Assembly (NCBI RefSeq): GCF_016583645.1
Contig: NZ_NRRL01000033.1
Span: 1-43,156 of the forward strand
Source of the DNA: Rhodovibrio sodomensis
Lineage (GTDB): Bacteria > Pseudomonadota > Alphaproteobacteria > Kiloniellales > Rhodovibrionaceae
DNA: 43,156 nt
Reading direction: 5' to 3'
Shown: positions 16,862-24,592 of the stretch, one piece after another
Numbering within the stretch: the stretch's first letter is position 1
Layout of the letters: each line of letters opens with the position of its first letter
The notes under the pieces: generated by a model
What the model was told of the DNA's origin: nothing
Databases searched by the model: none
What the model saw: only the letters and a program-made list of their open reading frames with translations
Made by a program: the position numbers and the translations under genes

Positions 16862-17761
16862 CTAGACCGCCATCGAGCGGTAGACGTCGCCCGGCGCGGC
16901 GCCGCGGCCGCCGGTCACCACCTCGTCGATGTAGGTCTGGCGCAGCTGCATCGTCAGGATGCCCGGATGGCCGTTGCCGACCGGCTGGCCGTCGATCCTG
17001 GTGACCGGCATGACGAAGTTGGTCGAGGAGGTCAGGAACGCCTCGGTGGCGTTCATCGCCTCTTGCTGGCTGAACGGGCGGATTTCGAGCTCATAGCCGG
17101 CGCGCGCCATCACCTGGGTGAGCGACAGGCGGGTGATCCCCGGCAGGATCGAGGCGTCCGCCTGCCGGGTGATCACCTTCTTGTCGTCCGTGACGATCCA
17201 GGCGTTGGTCGCCGCGCCCTCGGTGACGTTGCCGTCGGCGTCGATCAGCCAGGCCTCGTCGCAGCCGGCCTCGGCCGCCTGCTGCTTGGCCAGGATGTTG
17301 GGCAGCAACGAGATCGACTTGATGTCGCAGCGCTTCCACCGCTGGTCGGGCGCGGTGATCACCGCGAAGCCGCTGTCCACTTGCGCGTCCGACTTCGCCG
17401 GCAGCTGCCGGGTGGTCATGGTCAGCGCCGGGCGCGGCTTGGCCTTCGGGAACTTGTGGTCGCGCGGGGCGACGCCGCGGGTCACCTGCATGTAGATGAA
17501 GCCGTTGGTCAGCGCGTTGCGCCGGATCAGCTCGTGACTGACCAGCTTCAGGGCGTGGCGCGACATCGGCATGTCGATACGCAGTTCGCCGAGCGAGCGC
17601 GCCAGCCGGTCCAGGTGCGGCTCCTCGTCGACCACTTGCCCCTTGTGCACCGGCACAACCTCGTAGACGCCGTCGGCGAACTGGTAGCCGCGGTCCTCAA
17701 TGTGGACGCTGGCCTGGTTGTGCGGGCGGAAACGGCCGTTGGCGTAGGCGTAGCGCGGCAT
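16862..17761 (-). CDS. D-amino-acid aminotransferase-like PLP enzyme (fold type IV)
   Basis: 299-residue cytosolic aminotransferase of the D-AAT/branched-chain family. It begins MPRYAYANGRFRPHNQASVH; IEDRGYQFADGVYEVV is the usual N-terminal segment; the PLP-binding lysine is Lys148 in CDIKSISLLPNI; GNVTEGAATNAWIV and ILPGITR are the conserved cofactor-phosphate segments. D-alanine aminotransferase supplies D-Glu or D-Ala, but some relatives act on branched-chain L-amino acids, so the specificity is inferred. It lies between trkA (97-base gap) and the HAD gene on the same strand. Confidence 0.88.
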   Translation of the reverse strand: MPRYAYANGRFRPHNQASVHIEDRGYQFADGVYEVVPVHKGQVVDEEPHLDRLARSLGELRIDMPMSRHALKLVSHELIRRNALTNGFIYMQVTRGVAPRDHKFPKAKPRPALTMTTRQLPAKSDAQVDSGFAVITAPDQRWKRCDIKSISLLPNILAKQQAAEAGCDEAWLIDADGNVTEGAATNAWIVTDDKKVITRQADASILPGITRLSLTQVMARAGYELEIRPFSQQEAMNATEAFLTSSTNFVMPVTRIDGQPVGNGHPGILTMQLRQTYIDEVVTGGRGAAPGDVYRSMAV

Positions 17762-17858
17762 CGGTTGAGCCTCTCTAGCGCGAGCTGATGCGTCGAAAAC
17801 GTCGGATTGCCGGGCCCTGTGTAGCGATCCGGCGGGCAGGAATCCAGCTAAGCCGCGG

Positions 17859-19235
17859 TTAGAAGAATTCCAGCTTCACCGAGAACAGCCGCTCCACCTT
17901 CTTCACGCTGGAGGTGGTGGAGAAGATGATCACCCGGTCGCCGGCGCGCACCACGGTTTCGCCCCGCGGGATCACGATCCGCTTGCCGCGCACGATCGCC
18001 CCGATCAGCACGCCTTCCGGCAGACGCGCGTCCTTGATCGGCACGCCGACCAGGCTGGAGGTCTCCAGCGCCTCCGCCTCGATCAGCTCGCCGAAGCCTT
18101 CCGACAGGGAGTGCACGGACCTGATCCGCCCGCGCCGGACGTACTGCAGGATGGTCGACACGGTGATCGCGCGCGGACTGACCACCGTGTCGATGCCGAG
18201 CGAACCGATCAGCCCGCCGTAGCTGGTCTTGTTGACCAGCGTGACCGCGCGCCGGCAGCCGTAGCGCTTGGCCAGCAGCGAGGCCAGGATGTTGACCTCG
18301 TCGTCGTTGGAAACGGCGACGATAGCCTCCGCCGACTTGACGTTGGACTCCTCGAGGATCTCGGTGTCGAGCGCGCTGCCGTGGATCACCACCGTGCGGT
18401 CCAGCGTCTGCGCGACCTCCTCGGCCCGCGCCTTGTCGACCTCGACCAGCTTGAGCGCGACGTGCGGGTTGTGCTCCTCGACCTGGCGGGCGAGGTTCAG
18501 GCCGATGTTGCCGCCGCCGACAATGATCACCCGGCGCGCCTCCCGCTCCTCGTGGCCGAACGCGGCCATCGCGCGCATCAGGTGCGAGGTCTCGGCGACG
18601 AAATAGACGTCGTCGCCCTCCATCAGCTGGTCGTCGGCGGTCGGCACGATGCCGCGGCCCTCGCGCTGGATGCCCACGATCACGATGTGCAGGTCGGGGA
18701 ACATGCCGGTCAGCTGGCGCAGCGGGGTGTTCAGGATCGGCGTCGATTCGGTGCAGTGCACGCCGATCAGCGAGACCTTGCCGTCGGACAGCGGGATCAC
18801 GTCGAACGCGCCCGGAACCTGCAGCCGCCGGCCGATCGCCCGCGCCACCTCGATCTCCGGGGAGATGATGTGGTCGATCGGCATGTTGTCGCGCGAGAAC
18901 AGGTCGGACCACTGCGGGTCCAGATACGACTGGTGGCGGACCCGCGCGATCTTGGTCGGCACCTCGAAGATCGAGTGGCAGATCTGGCAGGCCACCATGT
19001 TCACTTCGTCGGCGTAGGTGACCGCGACCACCATGTCGGCGTCGGGCGCGCCCGCGCGCTCCAGCACGTCCGGGTGGGAGGCGAAGCCGACCAGGCCCTG
19101 CACGTCCAGCGTATCGGTGATCCGCTGGATCAGCTCCTGCGAGCGGTCGATGACCGTGATGTCGGCGTTCTCGCTCGCCAGGTAGCGCGCGATGTTGAAG
19201 CCGACCTGCCCGGCCCCGCAGATGATGACCTTCAT
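17859..19235 (-). CDS. trkA: Trk potassium-uptake regulatory subunit TrkA
   Basis: 458-residue peripheral membrane protein that binds NAD(H) and gates the TrkH/TrkG potassium channel. It is a tandem duplication: the first RCK unit starts KVIICGAGQVGFNIARYLAS, the second RVIIVGGGNIGLNLARQVEE (about residues 233-252); each is followed by a C-terminal RCK regulatory domain. The partner channel gene is not in this window. In related genomes trkA directly follows ntrX; here bfd-bfr on the other strand lie between, so trkA must have its own promoter in 19236-19430, which I could not define. Confidence 0.95.
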   Translation of the reverse strand: MKVIICGAGQVGFNIARYLASENADITVIDRSQELIQRITDTLDVQGLVGFASHPDVLERAGAPDADMVVAVTYADEVNMVACQICHSIFEVPTKIARVRHQSYLDPQWSDLFSRDNMPIDHIISPEIEVARAIGRRLQVPGAFDVIPLSDGKVSLIGVHCTESTPILNTPLRQLTGMFPDLHIVIVGIQREGRGIVPTADDQLMEGDDVYFVAETSHLMRAMAAFGHEEREARRVIIVGGGNIGLNLARQVEEHNPHVALKLVEVDKARAEEVAQTLDRTVVIHGSALDTEILEESNVKSAEAIVAVSNDDEVNILASLLAKRYGCRRAVTLVNKTSYGGLIGSLGIDTVVSPRAITVSTILQYVRRGRIRSVHSLSEGFGELIEAEALETSSLVGVPIKDARLPEGVLIGAIVRGKRIVIPRGETVVRAGDRVIIFSTTSSVKKVERLFSVKLEFF

Positions 19236-19431
19236 GGCTGCCTGCCGTTGTGATGTGGCGGGACCGGCGCCGGGCCTGCAGAAAGCGAGCGGCGCGCGGT
19301 ATCCCGTTTGCGCGCCAGCCTAGATCACGGCGGGACGCTTGGAAAACGCTTCCGCGACCCGCCCGAACGGCGGGCGGCAGGCGACATGGCGGGCTATCCC
19401 GCGCGCCGATCGAAAGGCCGTCGATCCGTGC

Positions 19432-19460
19432 TTGACGCCGCCCGCCGTCGATGGTGCAAT
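19432..19460 (+). promoter_or_regulatory. Sigma70 promoter of bfd-bfr
   Basis: TTGACG (19432-19437), a 17-base spacer and TGCAAT (19455-19460). The -35 matches five of six positions; the -10 is weaker. The Fur-like operator starts on the next base. Confidence 0.55.
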
Positions 19461-19481
19461 TGCAATTCAGTCTCACTTGCA
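19461..19481 (+). promoter_or_regulatory. Fur-box-like iron operator upstream of bfd
   Basis: The 21-base site TGCAATTCAG-TCTCACTTGCA agrees with the widespread Fur-box form TGCAAATGAT-TCTCATTTGCA at 17 positions, including both TGCAA/TTGCA ends. It directly follows the -10 box of the promoter at 19432-19460, where a bound repressor would block transcription. A second small palindrome, TGCAATTGCA, overlaps the -10 (19455-19464). Which iron regulator binds (Fur, or an Irr/Mur-type relative) is inference. Confidence 0.6.
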
Positions 19482-19495
19482 GGATTGCCCAAGCC

Positions 19496-19714
19496 GTGTA
19501 CGTCTGCCTGTGCAACGCCATCTCCGACACGCGTGTCCGCGTCTGCGCCGGCCAGGGCCGCTGTACGGTTTCCGACGTCTACCGGGCCTGCGGCTGCCAG
19601 GCGCAGTGCGGCAAGTGCGCCGGCTCGATCCGCGCGATCCTGAACGACATGGCGCCCCGGCCGGCCGCCACCGGCGCCTATCTGGAAGGCGCCGCCGCCA
19701 AGCCTTCGGACTGA
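19496..19714 (+). CDS. bfd: Bacterioferritin-associated ferredoxin
   Basis: 72-residue [2Fe-2S] protein that docks on bacterioferritin and reduces its ferric core so that iron can be released. The family pattern is present: [10 protein letters not shown] at the N-terminus (Cys4 and Cys6) and QCGKC (two further ligand cysteines) near residue 40, then a helix. Three extra cysteines (in RVCAG, GRCTV and ACGC) are not needed for the cluster. I prefer the GTG start at 19496, preceded by AGGAT, because the in-frame ATG at 19451 lies upstream of the expected transcription start and would add residues absent from the family. bfr follows after 76 bases. Confidence 0.85.
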   Translation: MYVCLCNAISDTRVRVCAGQGRCTVSDVYRACGCQAQCGKCAGSIRAILNDMAPRPAATGAYLEGAAAKPSD

Positions 19715-19790
19715 CGATTTCATCTCGTCAACGCCGCATGTGTGCGCCACACTGGCCTGCGTATTCGACGGGTCAGAAGGGGACAGCGCC

Positions 19791-20276
19791 ATGAAAGGCG
19801 ACAACAAGGTCATCCAATACCTGAACCAGGCATTGAAGAACGAACTCACCGCGATCAACCAGTACTTCCTGCACGCCCGGATGCTGGACGACTGGGGCGT
19901 CACCAAGCTGGGCGCCAAGGAGTACCAGGAGTCGATCGAGGAGATGAATCACGCCGACAAGCTGATCCAGCGCATCCTGTTCCTGGAGGGCCTGCCCAAC
20001 CTGCAGGACCTGGGCAAGCTGCAGATCGGCGAAAGCGTGAAGGAGGTCCTCGAGTGCGATCTTCGAATCGAATACGACGCCTGCCCCGAGCTGCGCGACG
20101 CGGCGAAGTACGCCGACAGCATCGGCGACTACCCCAGCCGCGACCTGTTCCGCGAGATCCTCCGCGAGGAGGAGGAACACATCGACTACCTGGAAACCCA
20201 GCTCGGCCTGATGGAGCGGATCGGCGAGGAACGCTATACCCTGTTGAACTCGGGCTCGGCGGACAAGGCGGAGTAG
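19791..20276 (+). CDS. bfr: Bacterioferritin
   Basis: 161-residue heme-containing ferritin that forms a 24-subunit shell, oxidises Fe2+ and stores it as mineral. All ferroxidase ligands are in place: Glu18, Glu51, His54, Glu94, Glu127 and His130; the heme-ligand Met52 is in [18 protein letters not shown]. The length is normal. ATG 19791 follows AAGGGGACA. It pairs with bfd in a plus-strand operon placed between ntrX and trkA, both on the minus strand, and is probably iron-controlled through the operator at 19461-19481. Confidence 0.96.
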   Translation: MKGDNKVIQYLNQALKNELTAINQYFLHARMLDDWGVTKLGAKEYQESIEEMNHADKLIQRILFLEGLPNLQDLGKLQIGESVKEVLECDLRIEYDACPELRDAAKYADSIGDYPSRDLFREILREEEEHIDYLETQLGLMERIGEERYTLLNSGSADKAE

Positions 20277-20483
20277 CGGTCGGGTGTACCCGGCCCTGGC
20301 CTGCTATTGACCTAGGACAGCCCAAACGGCTTTTGCCCGGCACCCGCCACAGCTCTCCTCTCCGCCACGCGGAAGGCGACGGTCTTGGAAAGGCAGTAGT
20401 CGCCGCCTGCGACAGTGCGGCAACCCCCGTCCTTCGTCGCTTCCGCCCACAGGCGATTCTTGGACGCGGGCACAAGCACCCGT

Positions 20484-20608
20484 ATGGGGTGCTTCGACAC
20501 GCCAGCCTGCGGTTGGCACCTCGGCATGAAGCTATCGTTAAGTTCCTGACAAACCTTACTCTTCATCCTGAGTAGGACGCTGCAGGCGTCCGTGTCGACG
20601 GACCCCAT
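20484..20608. repeat. Imperfect inverted repeat with 48-base arms
   Basis: The left arm 20484-20531 (ATGGGGTGCTTCGACACG...GGCATGAAG) and right arm 20561-20608 (CTTCATCCTGAGTAGG...CGACGGACCCCAT) are imperfect reverse complements around a 29-base spacer. The pattern, with TTCGACACG and CTTCATCCTGAG blocks, resembles dispersed intergenic repeats widespread in alphaproteobacteria. There is no coding capacity for a transposase, so it could be a MITE-like element. Confidence 0.65.
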
Positions 20609-20647
20609 CCGGGCGGATCCTGCCGTGTGCACAAGTGTCTCCCACCG

Positions 20648-20683
20648 GGCAGAGGGACTCGAACGAAGTCGCCGCCCTGCCCC
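20648..20683 (-). terminator. Candidate terminator hairpin of ntrX
   Basis: On the minus strand GGGCAGGG...CGACT and AGTC...CTCTGCCC pair around TCGTTCG, four bases after the ntrX stop. No T-run follows, so it is a weak candidate for an intrinsic terminator. Confidence 0.35.
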
Positions 20684-20686
20684 CGC

Positions 20687-22081
20687 TCACCGCGGCTCGG
20701 TCGCCGGCTGGATCCCCAGCGACCTTAGCTTCCGATGCAGCGCCGAGCGTTCCATGCCGACGAAATGGGCGGTGCGGGAGATGTTGCCGCCGAAGCGCAG
20801 GACCTGGGCTTCCAGGTACTGCTTCTCGAACAACTCGCGCGCCTCGCGCAGCGGCAGCGACATGATCTCGCCGTCGTGGTTGGCGCGCAGGGCCGCGGGC
20901 GCGCTGGAGCCGATCTCCGGCGGCAGCATGTCGGCCCGCACGGCGTCGTGCGCCTCGCCCGGGGCCATGATCAGCAGCCAGTCGATCACGTTGCGCAGCT
21001 GCCGGACGTTGCCGGGCCAGCCGTACGCCTGCAGCGCCGCCATCGCGTCGTCGCTCAGCCGGCGCGGCGGCAGGCCCGCGCTCTCCGCCGCGCGCTTCAT
21101 GAAGTGGTCGACCAGCTGGGGAATGTCCTCCACCCGCTCGCGCAAGCTGGGCACGCTCAGCGGCACCACGTTCAGGCGGTAATACAGGTCCTGCCGGAAC
21201 CGGCCTTCCTCGAGCAGTTGCTCCAGGTCGCGGTTGGACGAGGCGATCACCCGGACGTCGACCTCGACCCGCTTGCTGCCGCCGACCCGCTGGAAGCGCT
21301 GGTCCTGCAGCACGCGCACGATCTTGCCCTGGGTCTCCAGCGGCATGTCGGCGACCTCGTCGAGCACCAGCGTGCCGCCGTGGGCGCGTTCGAACTGGCC
21401 GATCTTGCCGCCGCTTTCCGACTGGTCGGCCTCCGCCTCGACGCCGAACAGCTCGGTCTCCAGCCGGTCCGGGTGCATGATCGCGCAGTTCAGTACGACG
21501 AACGGCCCCTGGGCCCGGCGCGACTTGCGGTGCAGCATGCGGGCGACGACCTCCTTGCCGGCGCCGGGCGGGCCGGTGACCAGCACGCGGCTGCCGGTCG
21601 GCGCCACCTTCTGGACCGACTGCTGGAGCGTCTGCACCGGGTGCGACTGGCCGATCAGTTCGGCCTCGGTGCCGGCGCGCAGGCGCAGCTCGGCGTTCTC
21701 CTGCTTCAGCCGCGCCGCCTCGATCGCGCGCTCGACCACGAGCAGCATGCGGTCGGTCTTGAACGGCTTTTCGATGAAGTCGTAAGCGCCTTCCTTGATC
21801 GCCCAGACCGCGCTCTCGATCGTGCCGTGGCCGGAGATCATCACCACCGGCAGGTCCGTGTGCTCGCGGTGCAGCAGTTGCAGGATCTCCAGCCCGTCCA
21901 TGGCGGAGTTCTGCAGCCAGATGTCGAGCAGCACCAGGCTGGGCCGGCGGGTCCGGATCGCCTCCAGCGCCTGATCGCTGTCGCCGGCGGTCCGGCATTC
22001 GTAGCCTTCGTCTTCCAGGATTCCGGTGACCGCCGAGCGGATGTCGGCTTCGTCGTCGACGATCAGGATGTCGTGCGCCAT
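20687..22081 (-). CDS. ntrX: Nitrogen assimilation response regulator NtrX
   Basis: 464-residue cytosolic response regulator paired with NtrY. The receiver domain has phosphoacceptor Asp53 (LLDIWLQ) and conserved Lys105 (IEKPF). The AAA+ domain has Walker A GPPGAGKE (170-177) and Walker B LVLDEVADMP; the C-terminal Fis-type helix-turn-helix includes NISRTAHFVGMERSALHRKL. The sigma54-contact GAFTGA loop expected at about 217-222 is missing: after ELFG (210-213) comes an unrelated acidic stretch. This is known of alphaproteobacterial NtrX and argues against ordinary sigma54 activation. I used ATG 22081 (MAHDILIVDD); the earlier ATG at 22141 overlaps ntrY. Last gene of the ntr run. Confidence 0.95.
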   Translation of the reverse strand: MAHDILIVDDEADIRSAVTGILEDEGYECRTAGDSDQALEAIRTRRPSLVLLDIWLQNSAMDGLEILQLLHREHTDLPVVMISGHGTIESAVWAIKEGAYDFIEKPFKTDRMLLVVERAIEAARLKQENAELRLRAGTEAELIGQSHPVQTLQQSVQKVAPTGSRVLVTGPPGAGKEVVARMLHRKSRRAQGPFVVLNCAIMHPDRLETELFGVEAEADQSESGGKIGQFERAHGGTLVLDEVADMPLETQGKIVRVLQDQRFQRVGGSKRVEVDVRVIASSNRDLEQLLEEGRFRQDLYYRLNVVPLSVPSLRERVEDIPQLVDHFMKRAAESAGLPPRRLSDDAMAALQAYGWPGNVRQLRNVIDWLLIMAPGEAHDAVRADMLPPEIGSSAPAALRANHDGEIMSLPLREARELFEKQYLEAQVLRFGGNISRTAHFVGMERSALHRKLRSLGIQPATEPR

Positions 22082-22127
22082 GGCGTTTTCGGTCCGGTAT
22101 CCGTAAAGGCGTGTCGGGGTCGGTCGT

Positions 22128-24449
22128 TCAGGCCTGCGCACGGGCCTGGCCGGCCGTGGTCTCGGGGTCGTCGCCGGCGTGCGCGCCGCCGGTCTGGCCC
22201 GGCTCCTCGCCGAACGGGAAGATCAGGCGCACGCACGCCCCGCCTTCCGGCCGGTCGGTCAGCGCGATCTCGCCGCCGTGGTCTTCCATGATCTTCTTCA
22301 CGATCGCGAGCCCCAGGCCGGTGCCGCGCGCGCGCGTGGTGACGTAGGGTTCGGTCAGCCTGTCGCGCTCCTCCGGCGGCAGGCCGCGGCCGTTGTCCAG
22401 GATCTCGACCGTCCAGGACTGCTCGTCGGCGCGCACCCGCATCCGCACCTCGCCCGGCGGCAGGTCCGGGCCGCCGGGACGCGCGCGCACCGCCTCGATC
22501 GCGTTTTGCAGCAGGTTGGTCAGCGCCCGGTCGATCTGCCGGCGGTCGCAGGCGATCCGCGCCGGCTGCCCGGCCAACTCGCGCACGAACGCGAGGTCGG
22601 GGTTGGCGGTCTCCTGCAGGAAGACCGCCTGCTCGGCCAGCTGATTCAGGTCCTCGGCCTCCATCACCGGCTCGGGCATCCGGGCGAAGTTGGAGAACTC
22701 GTCGACCATCCGGCCGATGTCGGTGACCTGGCGCACGATCGTGTCGGTGCAGGCCTGGAAGGTTTCCGGGTCCTGCTCGATCTGCTTCAGGTAGCGGCGC
22801 TTCAGCCGCTCGGCGGAAAGCTGGATCGGGGTCAGCGGGTTCTTGATCTCGTGCGCGATCCGGCGGGCGACGTCGGCCCAGGCCGCCTTGCGCTGGGCTG
22901 CCAGCAGTTCGGTGATGTCGTCGAAGGTCACGACGAAGCCGCTGATCGACCGGCCGGCCTCCTGCTCCACCGTCACCCGGACCAGCAGGGTCAGGGTCCG
23001 GCCGTCCTGGGCGGTGAACTGGATCTGGTCCTGCGCGCCGCGGCCCGGCCGCCTGCGCGCCCGCTCCAACAGGTTGCCCATCTGCGGGGCGACCTCGTGC
23101 AGCGGCTGGCCGATCAGCCGGTCGCGCGTCGTCTCCAGCAGCCGGCAGGCGCTGGTATTGGGCAGGTCGACCCGGCCGTCGGCATCCAGGCCGATCACGC
23201 CGGCGGTGACGCCGGACAGCACGGCCTCGGTAAACCGCCGGCGTTCGTCCAGCTGGCGGTTGGCATCGACCAGCGCGGTCTGCTGCGTCTGCAGCTGGCC
23301 GGTCATGCGGTTGAACGCCCGGGTCAGGCTGTCGACCTCGTCGCGCGTGTCCGGCGGCGTGGCGCGCGTGGTCAGGTCGCCGCTGCGCACCCGTTCGGTC
23401 GCCATGATCAGCTGGCCGATCGGCTGGGTCAGCTGGTTGGCGAAGGCGAGCCCGACCCACACCGAGGCGAGCAGCAGCAGCAGCGCCACCACCATGAAGA
23501 TCAGCGCGAAGGTGATCTGCATGGTCGAGCGCTTGCCCTCCAGCTGCTTGTACAGCTGCACGGCGTTTTCGGTGCGGTCGATGTGATTGAGCACCTTGGG
23601 ATCGACCAGACGCCCGACGTAGAGGTAGGCGTCGACGAAGTTGTCCAGCTTGATCAGCGCCCGCACCCGGTCCTCGGTGTCCGCGGTCAGGGTGACGACG
23701 TCGCCTTCCTTCGCCCGCGCCATCGCCCACTGTGGAATCTTGGGGTCGAACTCCAGCATCAGCGAGAAGCCGGCGCGCGCGATCACCCGGCCGGAGCTAT
23801 CGAACACCACCGCCTCGGTCAGGGAGCGCAGCGCCGCCTGGGTCGCCAGCGTGCGCTGGAAGCGCCGCTGGTTGTACATCAACAGCGGCCCTTCGCGGTT
23901 CAGGTCGTTCGCCATCGCCAGCACGTCGGCGTTGATCGTCTCGCGGTGCTCGGCGAGATACGACTGCGCGACCTCCAGCGAGGCGTCGAGCGCGGTCGAC
24001 ACCCGCTCGGAGAACCAGCCCTGCAGGCCGTAGTTGAAGAACAGCACCGAGAACACGGCAAGCACGATCGCCGGCGCCACCGCGACCAGGCTGAACAGCC
24101 CGACCAGGCGCGCGTGCAGGCGGGCCCCAGCCCGGCCCCGCCGGCGTGCGACCCAGACCATCACCAGCCGCCGGGCGATCAGCGCGCCGATCGCCAGCAG
24201 GAACACCAGGTCGGCGTTCAGCAGCAAGAGGATCGTCGTCGGATCCGCCACGCCGGAGAAGTTGTCGGTCATGGCGGCAAAGGTGGCGAGCCCGCTGGCG
24301 ACCCCGCCCACCACCAGGACGATCGCCAGCTTGCGCTCCAGGTTCCGCCGCGCCGCCCAGGCGACCAGCCGGCCGATGCCGCGGCGCGGCCGCGGGGCGT
24401 CCGGATGCTGCGCGTGGCCGGTCTCGGCGGTTTCGGTGTCAGCGCTCAT
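22128..24449 (-). CDS. ntrY: Nitrogen regulation sensor histidine kinase NtrY
   Basis: 773-residue inner-membrane sensor kinase. Hydrophobic segments lie at about residues 40-60, 71-93, 115-138 and 311-337, with a periplasmic region of about 170 residues between the last two. Then come HAMP (about 338-392), PAS (about 400-515), the HisKA domain with phosphorylated His533 in RRIAHEIKNPLTPIQ, and the ATPase domain with NAIEAV, DNGRGLP and GTGLGLAIVKKIMEDHGG. It phosphorylates NtrX; signals reported for the family include nitrogen and redox state. ntrX follows after 46 bases; ntrC ends 143 bases upstream, so a separate ntrYX promoter is possible. Confidence 0.95.
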   Translation of the reverse strand: MSADTETAETGHAQHPDAPRPRRGIGRLVAWAARRNLERKLAIVLVVGGVASGLATFAAMTDNFSGVADPTTILLLLNADLVFLLAIGALIARRLVMVWVARRRGRAGARLHARLVGLFSLVAVAPAIVLAVFSVLFFNYGLQGWFSERVSTALDASLEVAQSYLAEHRETINADVLAMANDLNREGPLLMYNQRRFQRTLATQAALRSLTEAVVFDSSGRVIARAGFSLMLEFDPKIPQWAMARAKEGDVVTLTADTEDRVRALIKLDNFVDAYLYVGRLVDPKVLNHIDRTENAVQLYKQLEGKRSTMQITFALIFMVVALLLLLASVWVGLAFANQLTQPIGQLIMATERVRSGDLTTRATPPDTRDEVDSLTRAFNRMTGQLQTQQTALVDANRQLDERRRFTEAVLSGVTAGVIGLDADGRVDLPNTSACRLLETTRDRLIGQPLHEVAPQMGNLLERARRRPGRGAQDQIQFTAQDGRTLTLLVRVTVEQEAGRSISGFVVTFDDITELLAAQRKAAWADVARRIAHEIKNPLTPIQLSAERLKRRYLKQIEQDPETFQACTDTIVRQVTDIGRMVDEFSNFARMPEPVMEAEDLNQLAEQAVFLQETANPDLAFVRELAGQPARIACDRRQIDRALTNLLQNAIEAVRARPGGPDLPPGEVRMRVRADEQSWTVEILDNGRGLPPEERDRLTEPYVTTRARGTGLGLAIVKKIMEDHGGEIALTDRPEGGACVRLIFPFGEEPGQTGGAHAGDDPETTAGQARAQA

Positions 24450-24592
24450 CGGGAAGGTCCAGCAAACGGACGGCGGCGGCTTTTGGCGGGCGGACCCGGG
24501 CGGGCGAGCTCGGGCGGCGGTCGCGCAGATCCGAACGATCCGCCGGAGAGCGTGACCTTAGCGCTACAGGTACTGTTGCCTGAAAACCACAG

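Larger units (their letters stand above)
20277..20686. other. Intergenic region between convergent bfr and ntrX
   Basis: 410 bases. It holds an imperfect inverted repeat (20484-20608) and a hairpin near the ntrX stop (20648-20683). A minus-strand frame (20312-20632, 106 codons) starts downstream of that hairpin, runs through the repeat, and has no recognised similarity; it is not called. The stretch 20300-20480 shows nothing I can name. Confidence 0.55.

Noticed and set aside
20312..20632. 106-codon minus-strand frame between bfr and ntrX
   Set aside because: It runs through the inverted repeat and shows no recognisable domain; likely chance.
20648..20670. tRNA-like string (GGGACTCGAAC) near the ntrX stop
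   Set aside because: The rest of a tRNA cloverleaf (acceptor stem, D and anticodon arms) is not present around it.
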